Origin: Frateuria defendens
GTDB taxonomy: Bacteria; Pseudomonadota; Gammaproteobacteria; Xanthomonadales; Rhodanobacteraceae
NCBI RefSeq assembly: GCF_001182895.1
Contig: NZ_LFQR01000149.1
Span: forward strand, 1-35,730
Direction of reading: 5' to 3'
Length of the DNA: 35,730 nt
Both the position numbers and the translations under genes were made by a program. Under the pieces are notes generated by a model. It saw only the letters and a list, made by a program, of their open reading frames with translations. It ran no database searches and was not told the origin of the DNA. Every line of letters begins with the position of its first letter. The stretch's first letter is position 1. Shown here one piece after another: positions 16,033-24,547 of the stretch.

Positions 16033-18513
16033 ATGAACACGAAACCTTCAGCTGGGCCCCTTACGGCGGTGTCCGGCATCATCTTTCTGTTATTGGGCCT
16101 CGCCCTCGCCGGCGGTGGCGCCTACCTGGCCGCCCTGGGGGGCTCCCTCTACTACGTGATCGCCGGCATCGGCATCGCGGTGACCGGCATCCTGCTGATC
16201 CTGGCGCGCCGTGCCGCGCTGTGGCTCTACGCGATCGTGCTGGCGGGCACGGTGATCTGGTCGATCGCCGAGGTGAAGTTCAGCTGGTGGGATCTGGTGC
16301 CGCGCATCGCCGTGTGGCTGGTGCTGGGCATCTACCTGCTGCTGCCCTTCGTCAATCGCCGCCTGGGCCGCACCGGCGAGACCGGCGGCCGCGCGCCGCT
16401 GCTGGTGGCCGCCGCGCTGGGCGTGGTGACGCTGGCCATCGGCCTGTTCACCGACTACGACGACCATCCGGGCGAAGTGCCGGAGGCCAACATGGCCGCG
16501 ACCCAGGCCGACGACGTGCCGGGCGTGGCCGCGGGCGATTGGACCCAGTACGGCCGCTCCGGCTACGGCGACCGCTTCTCGCCGGCCAAGCAGATCACCC
16601 CGGCGAACGTCGCCAAGCTGCAGGAGGCGTGGACCTTCCACACCGGCGACTTCAAGGGTCCGACCGATCCGGGCGAGATCGCCAACGAGGTCACCCCCCT
16701 CAAGGCCAACGGCATGCTGTACATCTGCACGCCGCACAACATCGTGATCGCGCTCGATCCCGATACCGGCAAGGAGATCTGGCGCCACGATCCGAAGATC
16801 AACCGCGACGCCAAGACCTACCAGCACATGATCTGCCGCGGCGTGTCCTACTACGACGCCACGGCCTACGCCAAGACCGGCCCGGACAGCATCGCCGGCG
16901 CCGCCAGCGCCGCCGCCCCGGCCAGCGCCGGCAGCGTGGCCGCCGCGCCCGAGGCCGCCGTGCCGGCCATCGCCGCCGAGTGCCCGCGCCGCATCTACGC
17001 GCCGACCGCCGACGCCACCGTGGTGGCGATCAACGCCGACAACGGCAAGGCCTGCGGGAGCTTCGGCGACCACGGCAAGATCGACCTGACCCAGGGCATG
17101 TCGATGACCGAGCGCGGGTTCCTCAACCCGACCTCGCCGCCGGTGGTCACCCGCAACATCCTGATCGTCTACGCCAGCGTCACCGACAACGACTCCACCC
17201 ACGAGCCGTCGGGCGTGATCCGCGGCTACGACATCAACACCGGCAAGCTGGTGTGGAACTGGGATGCGAGCAACCCGGACCGCACCGAGCCGCTCAAGCC
17301 CGGCGAGTACTACGTGCACAACTCGCCCAACTCCTGGACCGTGTCCAGCGTGGACGAGAAGCTCGGCCTGGTCTACGTGCCGATGGGCAACGAGACGCCG
17401 GACATCTTCGGCGGCAACCGCAATCCGGAAGGCGCCAAGTACAGCACCGCGATCGTGGCGCTGGACGTGGCCACCGGCAAGCTGCGCTGGCACTTCCAGA
17501 CCGTGCACCACGACCTGTGGGACATGGACATCGGCGGCCAGCCGAGCCTGGTCGACATCGACACCGCCAACGGCAAGGTGCCGGCGCTCGTCGCCTCCAC
17601 CAAGCGCGGCGACATCTACGTGCTGAACCGCAAGGACGGCACCCCGGTCGTGCCGATCACCGAGAAGCCGGTGCCGCAGGGCGCGGTGGAGGGCGACTTC
17701 ACCTCGCCGACCCAGCCGTTCTCCGACCTCAGCTTCAAGCCCGAGCCGCTGAACGAGGCCAAGATGTGGGGTACCGACCCCTTCAGCCAGCTGGTCTGCC
17801 GCATCTCGTTCAAGAAGCTGCGCTACGAAGGCATGTTCACCCCGCCGTCGCTGCAGGGCTCGCTGGTCTACCCGGGCAACTACGGCGTGTTCGACTGGGG
17901 TGGCATCACCGTCGATCCGGTGCACCAGGTGCTGATCGGCAACCCGAACTACGTGGCCTTCGTGTCCAAGCTGTACAAGCGCGACACCATCGAGGTGAAG
18001 GGCGGCTCGGGCACCGAGCAGGGCCTGCAGCCGATGACCGGCACCCCGTACGCGGTGGACCTGCACCCGCTGCTGTCGCCGCTGGGCATTCCCTGCCAGT
18101 CGCCGCCGTGGGGCTATGTGGCCGCGGTGGACCTGAAGACCATGAAGAAGGTCTGGATGCACAAGAACGGCACCGTGCTCGACAGCGCCCCGCTGCCGAT
18201 CCCGCTGCCGCTGGGCGTGCCGAGCCTTGGTGGCGCCATCACCACCGGTGGCGGCGTGGCCTTCATGAGCGCGACGCTGGACTACTACCTGCGTGCCTAC
18301 GACGTGCGTGACGGCAAGGTGCTGTGGAAGGCCCGCCTGCCCGCCGGCGGCCAGGCCAACCCGATGAGCTACGTGTCCGACAAGACCGGTCGCCAGTACG
18401 TGGTGATCATGGCCGGCGGCCACGGCTCGCTGGGCACCAAGATGGGCGATTCGCTGATCGCCTACGCCCTGCCGGAAGGCGCGGCGCCGGCCGCTTCGGC
18501 GCCGGCCAAGTAA
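16033..18513 (+). CDS. gcd: PQQ-dependent membrane-bound glucose dehydrogenase
   Basis: 826 aa. Five N-terminal membrane helices (about residues 10-140) bind ubiquinone. The periplasmic eight-bladed propeller carries PQQ and oxidises D-glucose to gluconolactone, passing electrons to quinone. Landmarks align with E. coli Gcd: DWTQYGRS-GDRFSPAKQI, CRGVSYYDA, CPRRI, VIRGYDINTG, NSPNSW, VHHDLWDMD (with the catalytic Asp), QLVCR--F--LRYEGMFTPPS, AGGQANPM, GGHGSLGTKMGD. Unusual: an Ala-rich insert of about 30 residues (287-316) absent from the E. coli enzyme. Single-gene transcript, with a repeat upstream and a terminator downstream. Works with the OprB porin in this window if PQQ is available; no pqq genes are seen here. 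Confidence 0.95.
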   Translation: MNTKPSAGPLTAVSGIIFLLLGLALAGGGAYLAALGGSLYYVIAGIGIAVTGILLILARRAALWLYAIVLAGTVIWSIAEVKFSWWDLVPRIAVWLVLGIYLLLPFVNRRLGRTGETGGRAPLLVAAALGVVTLAIGLFTDYDDHPGEVPEANMAATQADDVPGVAAGDWTQYGRSGYGDRFSPAKQITPANVAKLQEAWTFHTGDFKGPTDPGEIANEVTPLKANGMLYICTPHNIVIALDPDTGKEIWRHDPKINRDAKTYQHMICRGVSYYDATAYAKTGPDSIAGAASAAAPASAGSVAAAPEAAVPAIAAECPRRIYAPTADATVVAINADNGKACGSFGDHGKIDLTQGMSMTERGFLNPTSPPVVTRNILIVYASVTDNDSTHEPSGVIRGYDINTGKLVWNWDASNPDRTEPLKPGEYYVHNSPNSWTVSSVDEKLGLVYVPMGNETPDIFGGNRNPEGAKYSTAIVALDVATGKLRWHFQTVHHDLWDMDIGGQPSLVDIDTANGKVPALVASTKRGDIYVLNRKDGTPVVPITEKPVPQGAVEGDFTSPTQPFSDLSFKPEPLNEAKMWGTDPFSQLVCRISFKKLRYEGMFTPPSLQGSLVYPGNYGVFDWGGITVDPVHQVLIGNPNYVAFVSKLYKRDTIEVKGGSGTEQGLQPMTGTPYAVDLHPLLSPLGIPCQSPPWGYVAAVDLKTMKKVWMHKNGTVLDSAPLPIPLPLGVPSLGGAITTGGGVAFMSATLDYYLRAYDVRDGKVLWKARLPAGGQANPMSYVSDKTGRQYVVIMAGGHGSLGTKMGDSLIAYALPEGAAPAASAPAK

Positions 18514-18567
18514 GCGCCGCGGAGGGGCCGCGACGGCTTCGGCGGTCGCGGCCCGGTCCGCAAGAGG

Positions 18568-18598
18568 AAGCCCCCGGTTTGTGGCCGGGGGCTTTTTT
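18568..18598 (+). terminator. Rho-independent terminator of gcd
   Basis: Stem GCCCCCGG (18570-18577) pairs with CCGGGGGC (18585-18592) around loop TTTGTGG, followed by TTTTTT (18593-18598). Flanking AAG/CTT adds pairs. It lies 55 bp after the gcd stop. Confidence 0.92.
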
Positions 18599-18639
18599 GT
18601 GCGGGTTCGGGGGAGAGGGGCGGGGACGCTATTCCGTTT

Positions 18640-18768
18640 GCCCGTCCTTCCGGCGCAGGCCGGAGGCGAAGCTGGTGATCCAGCGCAGCGCGTGTAGGGT
18701 GAAACCTTGCCGGCCTTCGGCTGGGCATTCGTTCCCCTGCCGGGGAGCAAGTTACTTTCTCTTGCTGC
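18640..18768. repeat. Degenerate repeat-like sequence, including AAAGTAACT core copy 2
   Basis: Between convergent gcd and the M23 peptidase gene. CCTTCCGGCGCAGGCCGGAGG is a small palindromic unit of the kind seen in dispersed Xanthomonadales intergenic repeats. Further on, AGTTACTTTCTCTTGCTGC (18750-18768) is the reverse-complement relative of the element at 24-43. No protein-coding signal is credible. Confidence 0.4.
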
Positions 18769-18866
18769 CTGTATCGAGCGAGCGACAGGGCACCGCCAAC
18801 GAGCGAGCCGCTCCGCCGGCAAGGGCCAGCCAGCCCCAGCCCAGCAGGAAAGTCGCGAACAGCTTC

Positions 18867-19739
18867 TCAGGGTGCGGCGATGCCCGGCAGCAGCAGCGGA
18901 TCCAGCCGGGTGCCGAGCCAGTTGAAGCCCCAATGCACGTGCGGCCCGGTGGCGCGGCCGGTCATGCCGGCGAGGCCGATCACCTGGCCCTGCCGCACGC
19001 GCTGGCCCACGCGCACCGTCAGCCTCGACAGGTGCAGGAAGTTCGAGCTGAGGCCGAAGCCGTGGTCGATCAGCACGGTGCCGCCGGTGAGGTAGAGGCC
19101 AGGCTGGGCGAAGGTGACGAGTCCGGCGGCGGGCGCCTTCACCGGCGTGCCTTCGGGCACGGCGATGTCCATGCCCGAGTGCGGCGCCTTGGGCTCGCCG
19201 TTGTAGATGCGCTGGTTGCCGAAGCGCCCCCCGCTGAGGCGGCCCTGCACCGGCCATGCGAAGCCGTGCAGGAAGTCCTCGCGGGCGTCGTCGCGTTCGC
19301 GCGCCACGGCCACGGCGGCCTGCTCGCGGGCGATGCGCGCGGCGAGTTCGGGCGGCGGGCTCACCGTCCTGGGCGGTACGCCCTCGACGCGCTCGACCGG
19401 CCAGTTGCGCGGGATCACGGCGATGCGGGCGGTGGCGCGATGCCCGTCGGGGTAGGCGAGATCGAGCCGCAGCGGCCCGCTCTCGTCGCGCCCGGCGCCG
19501 AAGGCCACGGTGCCGTCCGCGCCCACGCGCAGCGGCCGGCCGTCGAGGCGGGCCTGGGTGCCCGGCGGCAGCGCGGCGACCACCAGCCCGCCTTGCGAGA
19601 CGCGCTCGGGCAGGGCCGCCGCCGCAACGGCGGCGCTGAGGCCGAGCCAGGCCGCCGCGGCGAACAGGGCGCGCGTGGCGATCCGGCGGCGCGCACCGCG
19701 CGGCGTGCGCACGGGCCGCGCCGCGCGTCGCGCTTTCAT
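18867..19739 (-). CDS. M23 family metallopeptidase (LytM/peptidoglycan type)
   Basis: 290 aa. An N-terminal basic segment and hydrophobic core (about 22-42) give a signal peptide or anchor. A beta-rich region (50-115) precedes the C-terminal M23 domain. Zinc ligands are intact: His187 and Asp191 in HSGMD, and His267/His269 in HVHWG. LHLSRL is also typical. All ligands are present, so it should be an active endopeptidase cutting peptidoglycan cross-bridges, unlike EnvC/NlpD-type activators that have lost them. The ATG at 19739 overlaps the dihydroorotase stop as ATGA, so translation is coupled to pyrC. Confidence 0.9.
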   Translation of the reverse strand: MKARRAARPVRTPRGARRRIATRALFAAAAWLGLSAAVAAAALPERVSQGGLVVAALPPGTQARLDGRPLRVGADGTVAFGAGRDESGPLRLDLAYPDGHRATARIAVIPRNWPVERVEGVPPRTVSPPPELAARIAREQAAVAVARERDDAREDFLHGFAWPVQGRLSGGRFGNQRIYNGEPKAPHSGMDIAVPEGTPVKAPAAGLVTFAQPGLYLTGGTVLIDHGFGLSSNFLHLSRLTVRVGQRVRQGQVIGLAGMTGRATGPHVHWGFNWLGTRLDPLLLPGIAAP

Positions 19740-21073
19740 CGATCGAAGGCCAGCCGCTGTCCGCGCACGCCCTCGTCGATGCGCCGGCCGTCCCACACGC
19801 GCTGGCCGTTGACGAAGGTGGAAACGATGGAGTGGGCGAAGGTCTCGCCCTCGAACGGCGACCAGCCGCACTTGGAGAGCACCTCGGCGCGGGTCACCGT
19901 ATGCGGCCGGCTGGGATCGACCAGCACCAGGTCGGCCGCGTAGCCCTCGCGCAGGAAGCCGCGCTGCTTCACGTCGAACAGCGTGGCCGGCGCGTGGCAT
20001 ACCGCCTCCACCACGCGCTCCAGCGTCAGCTTGCCCTCGGTCACTCGCTGCAGGGCGGCCTGCAGGGCGAACTGCACCAGCGGCAGGCCGGAGGGGGCCT
20101 TGTCGTAGAGCTGGCCTTTTTCTTCCAGCAGGTGCGGCGCGTGGTCGGTGGCGAGCACGTCCAGGCGGCCCTCGGCCAGCGCGCGGGCGATCGCCTCGCG
20201 GTCGGCGGGGTCCTTGATCGCCGGGTTGCACTTGATCAGGAAGCCCAGCCGCCCGTAGTCGCGCGCGTCGAAATGCAGGAAGTGCACGCAGGTCTCGGCG
20301 GTGATCTTCTTGCCCTTGAGCGGGCCGGGCTCGAACAGCGCCAGCTCGTCGGCGGTGGAGATGTGCAGCACGTGCAGGCGGCTGCCGTGCTTCTTCGCCA
20401 GCGCGATGGCGAGGCGGGTGGACTTGATGCAGGCCTCGCGCGAGCGGATCAGCGGGTGCTCGCGGGCGGGGATGTCCTCGCCGTACTTCTCGTGCGCCCT
20501 GGCGAGGTTGGCGTCGATCATCGGCGTGTCCTCGCAGTGCGTGATGATCGGCGTGGGCGCCTCGCGGAAGATGCCGTCCAGCACCTCCGGGTCGTCCACC
20601 AGCATGTTGCCGGTGGAGGCGCCCATGAACACCTTCACGCCCGGCGCGGCGTGCGGGTCGAGCGCGCGGATGGCGTCCAGGTTGTCGTTGCTGGCGCCCA
20701 TGTAGAAGGCGTAGTTCACCGCCGAGACCTCGGCGGCGCGGGCGTACTTGGCCTCCAGCGTGTCGCGGTCCAGCGCCGGCGGCCTGGTGTTGGGCATCTC
20801 CATGAAGCTGGTGATGCCGCCGGCCGCGCAGGCGCGCGACTCGTGCGCGATGTCGGCCTTGTGGGTGAGGCCGGGTTCGCGGAAGTGCACCTGGTCGTCG
20901 ATCATGCCCGGCAGCAGCAGCAGGCCGGCGGCGTCGAGCACCGGCTCGCCCGGCCGCGCGTCCAGGTCGCCGCCGATCGCCTCGATGCGGCCGGCCTTCA
21001 CGCGCAGGTCGGCGTGGAAGCGGCGCCCCTCGTTGACGAGTTCGGCGTTCTTGATCAGCCAGTCAGCGGACAT
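19736..21073 (-). CDS. pyrC: Dihydroorotase, DDQVHF subgroup
   Basis: 445 aa. Amidohydrolase of pyrimidine synthesis that interconverts carbamoyl-aspartate and dihydroorotate. Motifs: [14 protein letters not shown], carboxylatable Lys147 in GVKVFMGAS, His179 in THCED, His237 in LHIST, and Asp310 in ATDHAPH. Odd point: the usual metal-binding HxH is QVH, so its first His is Gln61. I recall the same [10 protein letters not shown] in a subgroup known mainly from Bacteroidetes and some Proteobacteria, so it is probably active but may bind metal differently. Start at 21073 is favoured over 21085 because GGAGAG inside the longer frame gives a correctly spaced ribosome-binding site. Overlaps yidD by 11 bp. 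Confidence 0.88.
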   Translation of the reverse strand: MSADWLIKNAELVNEGRRFHADLRVKAGRIEAIGGDLDARPGEPVLDAAGLLLLPGMIDDQVHFREPGLTHKADIAHESRACAAGGITSFMEMPNTRPPALDRDTLEAKYARAAEVSAVNYAFYMGASNDNLDAIRALDPHAAPGVKVFMGASTGNMLVDDPEVLDGIFREAPTPIITHCEDTPMIDANLARAHEKYGEDIPAREHPLIRSREACIKSTRLAIALAKKHGSRLHVLHISTADELALFEPGPLKGKKITAETCVHFLHFDARDYGRLGFLIKCNPAIKDPADREAIARALAEGRLDVLATDHAPHLLEEKGQLYDKAPSGLPLVQFALQAALQRVTEGKLTLERVVEAVCHAPATLFDVKQRGFLREGYAADLVLVDPSRPHTVTRAEVLSKCGWSPFEGETFAHSIVSTFVNGQRVWDGRRIDEGVRGQRLAFDR

Positions 21074-21323
21074 GCGGCTCTCCATGGGGGCGACAGCGGG
21101 GGAAATGGAAGTGTTCGGGCACCGGCTCGTGGCCGCCCTCGCACAGCGGATGGCAGCGCATCACCCGCCAGGCGGCGAGCAGAATGCCGCGCAGCAGCCC
21201 GAAGCGGGCGATGGCGACCCGTGCATAATCGGAGCAACTAGGGTAAAAGCGACAACGCTGTCCGAGCAGGGGGCTGACGCCGCGCTTGTAGAGCCTGAGT
21301 AACAGAAGTATCAATCGGGACAC
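21063..21323 (-). CDS. yidD: Membrane protein insertion efficiency factor YidD
   Basis: 86 aa. Hydrophobic N-terminus ([18 protein letters not shown]), then the family signature [10 protein letters not shown] and [18 protein letters not shown]. YidD is a small membrane-associated protein thought to assist YidC. It normally lies between rnpA and yidC, but here it heads an operon with pyrC and an M23 peptidase, overlapping pyrC by 11 bp. The start is GTG (21323), the only start before the signature. Its ribosome-binding site is weak. Confidence 0.9.
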   Translation of the reverse strand: MSRLILLLLRLYKRGVSPLLGQRCRFYPSCSDYARVAIARFGLLRGILLAAWRVMRCHPLCEGGHEPVPEHFHFPRCRPHGEPHVR

Positions 21324-21384
21324 GGCGTTTTCACGTTGCCGGACGGCCTGCGGCAGAGGTGCCGCGAGTATCTCCGAAGCACGG

Positions 21385-21413
21385 TTGCTGGTGTAAGGTC
21401 CATAGGCTATAAC
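21385..21413 (+). promoter_or_regulatory. Sigma70-type promoter of dksA
   Basis: TTGCTG (21385-21390) and TATAAC (21408-21413) with an exact 17-bp spacer, ending 32 bp before the dksA ATG. The best promoter match I see in the window. Confidence 0.75.
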
Positions 21414-21445
21414 ACCCGGCTGCCACGGCCAAAACGGTGAGGGAT

Positions 21446-22516
21446 ATGGCGAAAACGACGCGCAGTTCGGCCGCCGCCAAGGCGAAGGCCACCGGCAAGG
21501 GCAAGGACGCCAAGGTCAGCAGGTTGAAGGCGCTGCCGGCGAGCCGGGCCAAGAGCACGGCCAAGCCGGCCAGGCCGGCGGCGGCGAAGAAGGCCCCGGC
21601 CAAGGCCATCGCGGTCAAGAAGCCCGCCGCCAAGAAGGCGGCCAAGCCGGTCGCCAAGAAAGCCGTGGCGAAGGTCGTGGCGAAGAAGGCCGCCGCCAAG
21701 AAAGCGCCGGCCAAGAAGGCCGCCCCGGTCAAGAAGCCGGCTGCCAAGCCGGCCGCCGTGAAGAAGGCCACCGCCAGGCCGCCGGTCAAGAAGGCCGCGC
21801 CCACCGCCAAGCCGGCGGCGAAGAAGCCCGTCGCCGCCAGGCCGGCCGTCGCCAAGAAACCCGTGCCCGCACCGGCGCCCGCCAAGCCGCCGGCCAAGGC
21901 CGTCGCCACGCCGGTCGCCAAGCCGGCCATCGCAAAACCGGCCGCACCCGCGGCCAAGCCCGCAACACCGCGCGTGGCTACCGCTACCGCACACCATCCT
22001 TCCCCGAAGCAGCAGAAGAACACGCAGTCCTCCATGAGCACCACTACGATTCTCGACAACGGCGTGACCCGCGAAGACGGCCGTTATGCCTTGCCCGCCA
22101 CTGTCACCATCGACCTGCCGAAGGGATATCGACCCTCCAGCGACGAGGAGTACATGAATCCTCGTCACCTGGCCTACTTCCGCAACAAGCTGCGCGACTG
22201 GCGCGATCAGCTTGTCGAGGAGTCGCGCCAGACCATGGAGAACCTGCGCGACGAAGTGCGCGATGTCGGCGACGAGGCGGAACGCGCCACCCGCGAGACG
22301 GAAAACTCGCTGGAACTGCGCACCCGCGACCGCTACCGCAAGCTGATCTCCAAGATCGACAAGGCCCTGCGCCGGATCGAGGAGGGCCGCTACGGCTACT
22401 GCGAGGAGACCGACGAGGAGATCGGCCTGGAGCGTCTCGACGCCCGCCCGATCGCCACGCTCTCGCTCGATGCGCAGGAGCGTCGCGAGCACTTGCAGAA
22501 GCAGATGGGCGACTGA
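21446..22516 (+). CDS. dksA: DksA-type RNA polymerase-binding factor with long Lys/Ala/Pro-rich N-terminus
   Basis: 356 aa, more than twice E. coli DksA (151). Residues 1 to about 200 are low-complexity Lys/Ala/Pro (AAKKAPAKK-type repeats), like histone H1 or AlgP tails, and should bind nucleic acid. The C-terminal part is DksA: coiled coil with [15 protein letters not shown], then [35 protein letters not shown]. The zinc-finger Cys positions read Cys319, Thr322, Ser340 and Ala343, so only one of four remains and zinc is unlikely to bind. At the tip, the residue aligned to E. coli Asp74 is Glu. DksA tunes transcription initiation with ppGpp. ATG 21446 follows GGTGAGGG; GTG 21437 is possible. 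Confidence 0.88.
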   Translation: MAKTTRSSAAAKAKATGKGKDAKVSRLKALPASRAKSTAKPARPAAAKKAPAKAIAVKKPAAKKAAKPVAKKAVAKVVAKKAAAKKAPAKKAAPVKKPAAKPAAVKKATARPPVKKAAPTAKPAAKKPVAARPAVAKKPVPAPAPAKPPAKAVATPVAKPAIAKPAAPAAKPATPRVATATAHHPSPKQQKNTQSSMSTTTILDNGVTREDGRYALPATVTIDLPKGYRPSSDEEYMNPRHLAYFRNKLRDWRDQLVEESRQTMENLRDEVRDVGDEAERATRETENSLELRTRDRYRKLISKIDKALRRIEEGRYGYCEETDEEIGLERLDARPIATLSLDAQERREHLQKQMGD

Positions 22517-22948
22517 CCTCGCCGGCTGCGCGCCTGGCCAGGGCACCGGCCGGGCGATGCCGGGCGGCCTGTGTCGCCCGCGTGGCGGTGCGCGTCGTCG
22601 GCATGCCTTCCCGCTGGCGGGCGGCGCATGCTTGCGCGCCGGCTTCTGGTCGCAGCACGCTTCCGCATGCCGGCGGCGCCTCCCTGTGAGCGCCCCTCCG
22701 GGTCGGGATCCTTCTCCCCCGCGGGAGACGATGCCGGCAGGCTTGCGCTGCGGGCTTTGCGCGGCGGCATCGCCGGCGTTGCATGGGTGCGGCCAACGCG
22801 GAGGTTCGGCGCCGGCAACGATCTTCGATCCCGAATAGCCGTCCAGACTTCCATCGCGGCGCATCGCACGCAGGGCGTGTCAGGCGCGCCGAATTGAGGC
22901 ATCCTGCGGGTTCGACTCATTGCCAGGACGCACAAGGAGCCCGGCCGC
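22517..22948. other. Intergenic region between dksA and the NCS2-like permease
   Basis: 432 bp, GC-rich, with several short inverted pieces. One is CTCCCCCGCGGGAG near 22715, reminiscent of degenerate REP-type palindromes. No T-run terminator for dksA and no convincing small gene. AAGGAG (22934-22939) is the permease ribosome-binding site. A weak promoter-like pair (TTGAGG, 17 bp, TCATTG) lies near 22895-22925 and is not called. I looked for a purine-riboswitch-like pairing pattern and saw none. Confidence 0.45.
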
Positions 22949-24529
22949 GTGAACACCCCTGCAAAAGGCCGCTGGCTCGGCCCCGGCGACCTCAATGGTT
23001 TTCTCGGCCTGCTGGTGGACAACCTGTCCATCATGGGCTTCCTCGCCACCGCCTTGATCGGCCTGTTCGGCTTCCCCGCCGACATCGTGTTCCAGCGCAT
23101 GTTCCCGGGCACCGCGCTCGGCGTGCTGCTGGGTAATCTCGCCTACACCGCGATGGCGCGCCGGCTGGCGCGGCGCCAGGGGCGCGAGGACGTCACCGCG
23201 ATGCCGCTGGGCCTCGACGCGCCGACCTCCATCGGCATGGCGCTGCTGGTGCTCGGGCCCGCCTTCGCGCACTTCAAGCAGGGCGGCATGGACGCGCAGG
23301 CGGCGGCCATCGCCACCTGGCAGCTGGGCATGGCCTCGCTGGTGGTGATGGGCGTGCTCAAGTTCGTGCTCTCCTTTTTCGGCGGCATGGTGCAGCGGCA
23401 CGTGCCGCGCGCGGGCCTGCTCGGCTCGATCGCCGGCATCGCGCTGGTGCTGATCGGCTTCCTGCCGCTGGTGGAGATCCTCAAGCTGCCGGTGGTGGGC
23501 TTCACCGGGCTGGGCATCGTGCTGTACGCGCTGGTGGCGCGGCGGCGGCTGCCGTTCGGCATGCCGGGCGTGCTGGCGGCGGTGATCGCGGGCGTGCTGC
23601 TGTACTACGCGCTCGGCTCGCTCGGCTGGCTGGGCGCGGGCTACCACGCGCCGGCGGCGTGGCAGTGGCGCTTCGCGCTGCCGTGGCCCACGCTGCAGTG
23701 GCTGGGCGGCCTGGCCTACACGGTGCCCTATCTGCCGCTGATCCTGCCGTTCGGCCTGCTGATGGTGGTGGGCGGCATCAACGTCACCGAGAGCGCGCGC
23801 GCCGCCGGCGACGACTACCGCACGCGCGACATCCTGCTGGTGGAAGCGCTGGCCACCCTGGCCGCGGGCTTCTGCGGCGGCGTGGCGCAGACCACGCCGT
23901 ACATCGGCCAGCCCTCCTACAAGGCGATGGGCGCGCGCAGCGGCTACACCCTGCTCACCGGCCTGGTGGTGGGGCTGGGCGGCATCTTCGGCTACCTCTC
24001 CAACCTGATCGAGCTGGTGCCGCTGGCGGCGCTGGCGCCGATCCTGGTGTTCGTCGCCATCAGCATCACCGTGCAGGCCTTCGAGGCCACGCCGATCCGC
24101 TACGCGCCGGCGGTGGCCTTCAGCTTCTTCCCGGCCATCGCGCGCATGGTCACGATCAAGCTGAGCGACCCCACCTATGTGGCGCCCGATCATTTCGCGG
24201 CGCTGTTCGGCGACGCCTCGCACGGCATCCCGGAGCTGGCGGTGATCACCGTGCTGGGCAACGGCTTCATCATCACCTCGATGGTGTGGGCGAGCTTCGT
24301 GGTGGCGCTGATCGACGGCCGCGCGCTGCGCGCCGCGCTGATCCTGCTGCTGGGCGCCGCGTTGACGCTGTTCGGCATCATCCACTCGGTGCAACTGGCC
24401 GGTGGCGTCTACCTGCCGTGGCAGCTCGACGCGGCCCCACGCCAGCTGGTGTGGCAGTTCGCCGGCGCCTACCTGATGCTGGCGGTGGTGCTGACGCTGC
24501 TGTCGATGCAGCGCCGGCAGGCCGAGTGA
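22949..24529 (+). CDS. NCS2/AzgA-like permease (putative purine or related transporter)
   Basis: 526 aa with about 12-14 hydrophobic segments. The layout matches the nucleobase-cation symporter-2 class: VDNLSIMGF and GFPADIVF near the start, an early amphipathic VTAMPLGLDAPTSIGM, GGINVTESARAAGDDY, and FCGGVAQTTPYIGQPSYKAMGARSGYT (the half-helix substrate region). The exact substrate is not clear; xanthine/uracil family is the broad call. GTG start at 22949 is supported by AAGGAG 9 nt upstream; no ATG lies nearby in frame. The nitronate monooxygenase remnant follows immediately. Confidence 0.8.
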   Translation: MNTPAKGRWLGPGDLNGFLGLLVDNLSIMGFLATALIGLFGFPADIVFQRMFPGTALGVLLGNLAYTAMARRLARRQGREDVTAMPLGLDAPTSIGMALLVLGPAFAHFKQGGMDAQAAAIATWQLGMASLVVMGVLKFVLSFFGGMVQRHVPRAGLLGSIAGIALVLIGFLPLVEILKLPVVGFTGLGIVLYALVARRRLPFGMPGVLAAVIAGVLLYYALGSLGWLGAGYHAPAAWQWRFALPWPTLQWLGGLAYTVPYLPLILPFGLLMVVGGINVTESARAAGDDYRTRDILLVEALATLAAGFCGGVAQTTPYIGQPSYKAMGARSGYTLLTGLVVGLGGIFGYLSNLIELVPLAALAPILVFVAISITVQAFEATPIRYAPAVAFSFFPAIARMVTIKLSDPTYVAPDHFAALFGDASHGIPELAVITVLGNGFIITSMVWASFVVALIDGRALRAALILLLGAALTLFGIIHSVQLAGGVYLPWQLDAAPRQLVWQFAGAYLMLAVVLTLLSMQRRQAE

Positions 24530-24547
24530 GCCGCGACATGCGGCCGT

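Noticed and set aside
16090-19257. 1055-codon open frame on the minus strand
   Set aside because: Antisense to gcd and through its terminator; composition (Ala/Val/His/Arg) is that of a shadow frame.
21580-21960. DNA-level tandem repeat array in the 5' part of dksA
   Set aside because: The repetition is at protein level (Lys/Ala/Pro) with varied codon order; no fixed-period DNA unit was seen, and it is not CRISPR-like.
22517-22948. Purine riboswitch ahead of the NCS2-like permease
   Set aside because: I could not find the three-way-junction pattern or its conserved loops, and such riboswitches are rare in this lineage.
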